Assembly: GCA_947450745.1 (NCBI GenBank)
Contig: CANFYD010000153.1
Location: forward strand, 1-7,992
DNA length: 7,992 bases
Source: Burkholderiales bacterium
GTDB taxonomy: Bacteria; Pseudomonadota; Gammaproteobacteria; Burkholderiales; Burkholderiaceae_C
Direction: 5' to 3'
Below the pieces are notes generated by a model. That model had not been told where the DNA came from. It did no database searches and worked only from the letters and a program-made list of their open reading frames with translations. The position numbers were made by a program, and so were the translations under genes. The first letter of the stretch is position 1. Each line of letters starts with the position of its first letter. Positions 1 to 4,240 of this stretch are shown here, piece by piece.

Positions 1-15
1 AGGGACAATGCGCGG

Positions 16-771
16 ATGAAGATGCGCATTTCCCAAATACTCTTTTCCCAAGGCTTCGGCACCCGCCGCCTGTGCTCTGGCCTGCTCTACAACGGCGAGG
101 TCAGCATCGGCGGCCACATCATTGGTGACCCGCATGAGGAGTTCGAAACCGAGGGCCTTCAGTTCGAAGTCAGCGACCAGCCCTGGACCTATTACGAAAA
201 GGCGCTGATCCTGCTGAACAAGCCGACCGGCTATGAATGTTCGCGCAAGCCCAAGCATCACCCGAGCGTGATGAATTTGCTGCCCGGCCCGCTGCGGGAA
301 CGCGATGTGCAGCCGATTGGCCGCCTCGACGAAGACACCACCGGCTTGCTGCTGCTGACCGACGACGGTGCCTTGATCCACAAGCTGACCAGCCCCAAGC
401 ACCATGTGCCCAAGGTCTACGAAGCGCAGTGCAAACACCCGGTCACGCCCGAAATGGTGGCGCAGTTGTTGGCCGGTGTCGAATTGCGGGAGCCGGAACC
501 CACCCACCCGGCCAGCTCGACCAAGCCGGTACGCACCGAGCCGTACAAGCCGGAAAAGGTCTTCGCCGAAGGGGCCGAGGCGTTTGGCACCCACGGCCTG
601 CGGCTGACGCTGATCGAGGGCAAATACCATCAGGTCAAACGCATGGTGGCCGCCGTGGGCAACCGGGTGGAATCGCTGCATCGGCCGCAATTCGGTGCCC
701 TCACCTTGCCGGCCGACCTGAAGCCGGGCGAGTGGATGTGGATCAGCAGCCCTCGCTTGATCACACCTTAA
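16..771 (+). CDS. rsuA: 16S rRNA pseudouridine(516) synthase, RsuA family
   Basis: Converts one uridine of 16S rRNA (U516 in E. coli numbering) to pseudouridine during small-subunit assembly in the cytoplasm. Residues about 1-50 form a degenerate S4-like RNA-binding domain. The catalytic domain carries the family signature GRLDEDTTGLLLLTDDG at 102-118, where D105 is the expected catalytic aspartate, and the late motif EGKYHQVKRM at 201-210. The KPTGYECS stretch at 69-76 is closer to RsuA than to RluB/RluE/RluF. At 251 residues it is slightly longer than E. coli RsuA because of a hydrophilic segment around 155-190. The start at 16 has an AGGGA about ten bases upstream and overlaps a TGA stop in another frame. 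The ATG at 22 (M3) would match the E. coli N-terminus and is a fair alternative. A hairpin at 801-838 probably ends the transcript. The family call is firm; the exact target base is inferred from family membership. Confidence 0.93.
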   Translation: MKMRISQILFSQGFGTRRLCSGLLYNGEVSIGGHIIGDPHEEFETEGLQFEVSDQPWTYYEKALILLNKPTGYECSRKPKHHPSVMNLLPGPLRERDVQPIGRLDEDTTGLLLLTDDGALIHKLTSPKHHVPKVYEAQCKHPVTPEMVAQLLAGVELREPEPTHPASSTKPVRTEPYKPEKVFAEGAEAFGTHGLRLTLIEGKYHQVKRMVAAVGNRVESLHRPQFGALTLPADLKPGEWMWISSPRLITP

Positions 772-800
772 AAGTTCAAGTGTCACGACACACGCCAGGC

Positions 801-838
801 AAAACCCGTCTCGACGATGGTTTTTTCGCACGGGTTTT
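801..838 (+). terminator. Terminator-like hairpin after rsuA with two alternative folds
   Basis: AAAACCCGT (801-809) can pair perfectly with ACGGGTTTT (830-838), giving a 9-bp stem with a U-rich 3' arm. The same 5' arm can instead close a compact hairpin: AAAACC plus CGT, loop CTCG, then ACG, a two-base bulge and GGTTTT, with six T's at 821-826. Both forms look like intrinsic terminators, and the outer form could work in both directions. It lies 30 bases after the rsuA stop. This is read by eye; no folding energy was computed. Confidence 0.55.
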
Positions 839-839
839 C

Positions 840-861
840 CCTTGAATTGATTAATTCAAGG
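840..861. repeat. AT-rich perfect inverted repeat in the rsuA-kinase spacer
   Basis: CCTTGAATT and AATTCAAGG form a perfect 9-bp inverted repeat around a GATT centre. It follows the terminator-like hairpin directly and is strikingly AT-rich for this genome. It could be a binding site for a dimeric regulator of the downstream kinase gene, or part of the terminator region. No particular regulator is recognised. Confidence 0.5.
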
Positions 862-868
862 CGATATT

Positions 869-882
869 CAGGGTTGACCCTG
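869..882. repeat. Short GC hairpin upstream of the histidine kinase gene
   Basis: CAGGG and CCCTG flank a TTGA loop, giving a 5-bp perfect stem about 110 bases before the kinase start. It is the last of a run of inverted repeats in this spacer. The function is unknown: it could be leader RNA structure, an operator half, or chance. Confidence 0.3.
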
Positions 883-980
883 GAGAGCTTGTAACAAATT
901 GTCTGTAAAACCTCGGCTGAAGAGCAGGTGTCAACCGACATCCTGCCGATGAGCTGCCAAGCAAGCGCAGCCAAGCCGTC

Positions 981-985
981 GAGGG
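981..985 (+). promoter_or_regulatory. Ribosome binding site of the histidine kinase gene
   Basis: GAGGG lies six bases before the ATG at 992. It is the clearest Shine-Dalgarno match in the window and supports that start, so the Ser/His/Asn-rich N-terminus is probably translated. Confidence 0.65.
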
Positions 986-991
986 ATTGAT

Positions 992-2911
992 ATGAGCGCA
1001 ACGCCCGCCCACCGGCAGGATCGCGCAAACAGCCACAGCAGCCACAGCAGCGGTAGCAGTAGCAACAACAACCCCAGTAGCCCAAGCCAGAGCCACATCG
1101 ACAGCGCTTGTCCCGACATCGAGGCCTCGGTCAAGTCGGCACAAATTGCCGGGCTTTACGAACGTGCCGTCCAACCGGCGCTGCTGGGTTGGGTTTTCGG
1201 ACTGCTGCCCCTGATCGCGCTGTGGCCGCACCTGCCGCACGGCCTGCTGCTGGGCTGGTTCGCAGCCCGCAGCTTGGTCAGCGGCTTGCGTTGCGCCGAC
1301 GCTTGGCAGTTTCGCCAATTCTTGACCAAGGCCCCAACGGCGGCGGCCACCGCACCCTGGTTGCATCGATTCATGGCGCTGTTGGCGCTGGATGCCATGC
1401 TGTGGGGGTCGATGGGCCTGCTCTTTCACGCCCCCAGCAGCGCCGAGCTGGACGGCCTGCTGCTGGCCGCGATGGTGGGGGTGACGGCGGTCGGCCTGCT
1501 CACGCTGGGTGCCCGTTTTCAGGCCGGTTTGTTGTTCAGCAGCCTGACCGTGCTGCCGTTGGTGGGCTACTACCTCAGCTTGGGCAGCCAAGTGGCGGCC
1601 TGGACCAGCCTGGGCCTGATGCTGTTTCTGGCGATGGCGTTGGCCGAGTCGCGGCGCCTTGCCAAGCGCACGTCGGCGCTGCTGAGCAAGCATTTTGCGG
1701 ACGACTGGCTGAGCCAACAGCGGCAACAGGCGCTGCAATCGGCCGAGCAATCGAACACCAGCAAGAGCCGTTTTGTGGCGGTGATGAGCCACGAAATCCG
1801 CACGCCGCTGAACGGCATTCTGGGCATGACGCAGTTGCTGGAACGCTCCGAGCTGAACGGCCAGCAGCGCGAACAAATCGACATCGTGCGGCGCTCCGGT
1901 CGCCACCTGCTGGCCTTGGTGAACGACATCCTCGACCTGGCCCGGATCGAGTCCGGCAAGCTGTCGGTCGATGCCGGGCCGGTCAATGTGCGCGAAACGC
2001 TGGACGATGTGTGCGGGCTGCTGGGTTTGTCGGCGCGCGAGAAAGGCCTGGGCTTCACGCTCAGCCTGAACCCGGCGCTGCCGCACTGGGTGCTGGGCGA
2101 CAGCTCGCGCATCAAGCAGGTGCTGCACAACCTGATCGGCAACGCGATCAAGTTCACCGAGCGCGGTCAAGTCGCCATCGACGTCAGCCCGCTGCTGGAC
2201 ATGCGCGCCGGCAACTTGCTGCGTTTTGCGGTGCGGGACACCGGCGAAGGCATTGCCGCCGATCAACTGGAGCGCGTCTTCGCCCCGTTCGAGCAGGCGG
2301 CCCACGCGCCAAGCGCCCATGGTGGCACCGCGCCGCACCGCCACGACGGCACCGGCCTGGGCCTGACCATCTCACGCGAACTGGCCCGCGCGATGGGCGG
2401 CGAACTGCGCTGCAGCTCGGTGCCCGGCCAGGGCTCTTTGTTCGAGTTCACCCTGCCGCTGCGAGCTTGTGCGCCAAGCCAGACGAGCGTGCGGGCACGC
2501 GGCGCAAGCCCGGCACCACGCTTGTCGGGCCGGGTGCTGCTGGTGGACGACAGCATGGTCAATGTACTGGTGGCGGCCTCGATGCTGGAGCGCTGCGGCC
2601 TGCAAGTCGATAAAGCCGAGGACGGCCTGGAGGCGCTGGAGCGGCTGGAATCGCTGGCCTACGACCTCGTGCTGATGGATTGCCAGATGCCCCGCATGGA
2701 CGGCTTTGAAGCGACGCGACGCTGGCGGGTCCGGGAGCGCCTCCAAGCGGCCGGCCATCTGCCCATCGTGGCCTTGACCGCCAGCGCGGTCAACGGCGAC
2801 CGCGAGCGCTGCCTTCAAGCCGGCATGGACGACTACTTGGTCAAGCCGTTCGAAATGGACGACCTGGTGGCGGTGGTGCAACGGCACCTGCAGGTGGCGG
2901 CTGCGGTATAG
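992..2911 (+). CDS. Membrane-bound hybrid sensor histidine kinase with receiver domain
   Basis: A two-component hybrid kinase of 639 residues, presumably in the inner membrane. Order of parts: a hydrophilic Ser/His/Asn-rich tail (1-50); six likely membrane segments (about 63-81, 83-98, 124-146, 155-172, 175-198, 204-218) with short loops and no periplasmic domain; a charged linker (219-260); HisKA with MSHEIRTPLNG, phospho-acceptor H267; HATPase with N box HNLIGNAIKF (N380, N384), DTGEGI (416-421) and GTGLGL (453-458). A receiver domain starts near 513 and has acidic pair D519/D520, phospho-acceptor D563 in LMDCQMPRMDG, T596 and K618. The kinase and receiver motifs are intact, so it should be active. 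There is no HAMP, PAS or Hpt domain and no adjacent regulator. The layout recalls RpfC without its Hpt, but no rpfF or rpfG is here. The signal is unknown; short loops suggest a ligand within or near the membrane. It has its own RBS and hairpin-rich spacers on both sides. Confidence 0.93.
   Translation: MSATPAHRQDRANSHSSHSSGSSSNNNPSSPSQSHIDSACPDIEASVKSAQIAGLYERAVQPALLGWVFGLLPLIALWPHLPHGLLLGWFAARSLVSGLRCADAWQFRQFLTKAPTAAATAPWLHRFMALLALDAMLWGSMGLLFHAPSSAELDGLLLAAMVGVTAVGLLTLGARFQAGLLFSSLTVLPLVGYYLSLGSQVAAWTSLGLMLFLAMALAESRRLAKRTSALLSKHFADDWLSQQRQQALQSAEQSNTSKSRFVAVMSHEIRTPLNGILGMTQLLERSELNGQQREQIDIVRRSGRHLLALVNDILDLARIESGKLSVDAGPVNVRETLDDVCGLLGLSAREKGLGFTLSLNPALPHWVLGDSSRIKQVLHNLIGNAIKFTERGQVAIDVSPLLDMRAGNLLRFAVRDTGEGIAADQLERVFAPFEQAAHAPSAHGGTAPHRHDGTGLGLTISRELARAMGGELRCSSVPGQGSLFEFTLPLRACAPSQTSVRARGASPAPRLSGRVLLVDDSMVNVLVAASMLERCGLQVDKAEDGLEALERLESLAYDLVLMDCQMPRMDGFEATRRWRVRERLQAAGHLPIVALTASAVNGDRERCLQAGMDDYLVKPFEMDDLVAVVQRHLQVAAAV
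1031..1072 (+). repeat. Triplet-rich low-complexity tract in the kinase gene
   Basis: AGCCACAGC is repeated in tandem (1031-1039, 1040-1048) and followed by runs of AGC/AGT and AAC codons. The frame encodes Ser-His-Ser repeats, then poly-Ser and three Asn. The tract lies wholly in the cytosolic-looking N-terminal tail before the first membrane segment. Every unit is a multiple of three bases, so slippage would change length without breaking the frame. Confidence 0.6.
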
Positions 2912-2941
2912 CAACAGGACGTCACAGGCCGGTGGACTTGG

Positions 2942-2956
2942 CATGCCCAGGGCATG
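2942..2956. repeat. Short inverted repeat after the kinase gene
   Basis: CATGCC and GGCATG form a perfect 6-bp inverted repeat around CAG, 30 bases after the kinase stop codon. It has no T-tract. It is the first of three hairpins in the spacer before ribF. Confidence 0.35.
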
Positions 2957-2989
2957 AGCGCGGAACAGGATATCGTTCGGCTCATTCCA

Positions 2990-3015
2990 TTCAGCACGAC
3001 AACGGTCGTGCTGAA
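2990..3015. repeat. Perfect 11-bp hairpin between the kinase gene and ribF
   Basis: TTCAGCACGAC and GTCGTGCTGAA are perfect reverse complements around a four-base AACG loop. This is the strongest hairpin in the 156-base spacer. No U-tract follows, so it is not a canonical intrinsic terminator; it may block 3' exonucleases, add to termination, or bind a dimeric protein. It shows no resemblance to the conserved core of the FMN riboswitch, which would be the obvious candidate upstream of a flavin gene. Confidence 0.6.
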
Positions 3016-3023
3016 CCCGACGC

Positions 3024-3041
3024 CCCGCTGAACTCAGCGGG
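3024..3041. repeat. Second hairpin just upstream of ribF
   Basis: CCCGCTGA and TCAGCGGG are perfect reverse complements around AC, which behaves as a 7-bp stem with an AACT loop. It starts eight bases after the previous hairpin and ends 26 bases before the ribF ATG, so it would lie in the ribF leader or at the 3' end of the kinase transcript. No T-run follows. Confidence 0.5.
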
Positions 3042-3067
3042 TCAAGTAGCCAGTCAAGACACAGACA

Positions 3068-4090
3068 ATGAACGTTTTTCGCGGTTTCCACCACCCAGGC
3101 ATTGCCAGCGCTTGTGCGCTGACGATCGGTAATTTCGACGGCGTTCACCGTGGCCATCAGGCCATGCTGGCCTTGCTCAAGTCCGAGGCCGAGCACCGGG
3201 GCTTGCCGTCCTGCGTGATGACGTTCGAGCCGCATCCGCGCGACTTCTTTGCCGCCAAGCTGGGCAAACCCGAGCTGGCACCGGCGCGCATTGCCTCGCT
3301 GCGGGACAAGCTCAGCGAGCTGGAACGTTGCGGTATCGACCAGGTCATCGTGCTGCGTTTTGATGACAGGCTGGCCGGCTTGAGCCCGCAGGACTTCATT
3401 CACACCGTGCTGCAGCAGGGCTTGGGCTGCCGCTATGTGCTGGTCGGCGACGACTTTCGCTTCGGGGCCAAGCGCCAGGGCGATTACGCCACGCTGGATG
3501 CCGCCGGCCGCACCCAGGGTTTTGACGTGGCGCGGATGATGAGCTACGAGGTGCATGGCTTGCGGGTCAGCAGCTCAGCCGTGCGCGAGGCGCTGGCCGC
3601 TGGGCGGATGGAGGCGGCCGCGCAGTTGCTGGGCCGGCCCTATTCGATCTCCGGCCATGTGGTGCACGGCATGAAGCTGGGCCGCCAACTGGGTGCCTCG
3701 GCAGCGCAGGCCAACGACGGCTTCCGCACGCTGAACCTGCGCTTCAACCATGACAAACCGGCCGCGCAAGGCATCTTCGCGGTGCGCACCCACGGCCTGA
3801 CCGAGCAGCCGCTGGACGGCGTGGCCAGCTTTGGTGTGCGGCCCACGGTGATGGATGCCGGCCGCGTCTTGTTGGAGGTGCATTGCCTGGACTGGCCGGC
3901 AGCGCTGGGCGTGGAAGGGGGCTACGGTAAACTCGTACGCGTGGAACTCCTGCATAAACTACGCGATGAAGCCCGTTACGACGGTCTGCCCGCTCTGACG
4001 GCCGCTATCCAGCAAGATACGCGCAACGCCAGGGCCTTTTTGGCTGAGTCGGCCGCACTGCGCCGCCAGACCACGCGCGACCGAATTTGA
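3068..4090 (+). CDS. ribF: Bifunctional riboflavin kinase / FMN adenylyltransferase
   Basis: Phosphorylates riboflavin to FMN and adenylates FMN to FAD in the cytoplasm. The N-terminal FAD synthetase half has TIGNFDGVHRGHQ (19-31), the nucleotidyl-transferase signature with H27 and H30, then FEPHP (53-57), VLVGDDFRFG (124-133) and SSSAVR (168-173). The C-terminal riboflavin kinase half begins near 185 with GRPYSISGHVVHG and GRQLG (205-209). The usual Pro-Thr-Ala-Asn motif reads FRTLNL (219-224), keeping T221 and N223, and about nine extra residues separate it from GRQLG. E270 in LLEVHCLDW is the likely catalytic base. Its 340 residues are near or slightly above the family norm of about 310-340. 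The ATG at 3068 fits the usual MxxFRGxHHP-type N-terminus, although no strong Shine-Dalgarno is visible. It heads the conserved ribF-ileS-lspA cluster. No FMN riboswitch is seen upstream. Confidence 0.96.
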   Translation: MNVFRGFHHPGIASACALTIGNFDGVHRGHQAMLALLKSEAEHRGLPSCVMTFEPHPRDFFAAKLGKPELAPARIASLRDKLSELERCGIDQVIVLRFDDRLAGLSPQDFIHTVLQQGLGCRYVLVGDDFRFGAKRQGDYATLDAAGRTQGFDVARMMSYEVHGLRVSSSAVREALAAGRMEAAAQLLGRPYSISGHVVHGMKLGRQLGASAAQANDGFRTLNLRFNHDKPAAQGIFAVRTHGLTEQPLDGVASFGVRPTVMDAGRVLLEVHCLDWPAALGVEGGYGKLVRVELLHKLRDEARYDGLPALTAAIQQDTRNARAFLAESAALRRQTTRDRI

Positions 4091-4094
4091 GGCC

Positions 4095-4110
4095 GGCGGC
4101 TGCAGCCGCC
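4095..4110. repeat. Perfect 16-bp GC palindrome in the ribF-ileS spacer
   Basis: GGCGGCTGCAGCCGCC is a perfect self-complementary sequence starting four bases after the ribF stop. In RNA it would form a short strong hairpin of about six pairs. No U-run follows, so it is more likely a partial terminator, a pause or an mRNA-stability element than a full intrinsic terminator. The rest of the 150-base spacer is C-rich, and no other element is recognised in it. Confidence 0.45.
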
Positions 4111-4240
4111 AATCCATTGCAGCGCAGGCGGCAAGTGGCGGGCACCTCGGCCGCAGCTGCAACACCGCCCAACTGCCACAACCGCCCCTCCCGACACCCC
4201 CAGCCAGGCAGCCTGCCCGGCCCGAACGCAGCGAATCCCC

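Noticed and set aside
874..911. Sigma-70 promoter for the kinase gene (TTGACC followed by AT-rich hexamers)
   Set aside because: No convincing -10 hexamer lies 16-18 bases after TTGACC; candidates at spacings of 12, 15 and 26 are poor.
851..2344. A 497-codon minus-strand frame and a 501-codon plus-strand frame (1108-2613) over the kinase gene
   Set aside because: Both overlap the kinase, whose HisKA, HATPase and receiver motifs are unmistakable. The alternatives are low-complexity Gln/Arg/Ala-rich shadows.
2912..3067. FMN riboswitch upstream of ribF
   Set aside because: The conserved RFN core segments are not present; the spacer holds simple hairpins instead.
2932..3132. A 66-codon plus-strand frame between the kinase gene and ribF
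   Set aside because: It covers three hairpins and the first codons of ribF in another frame, has no binding site and no recognisable protein features.
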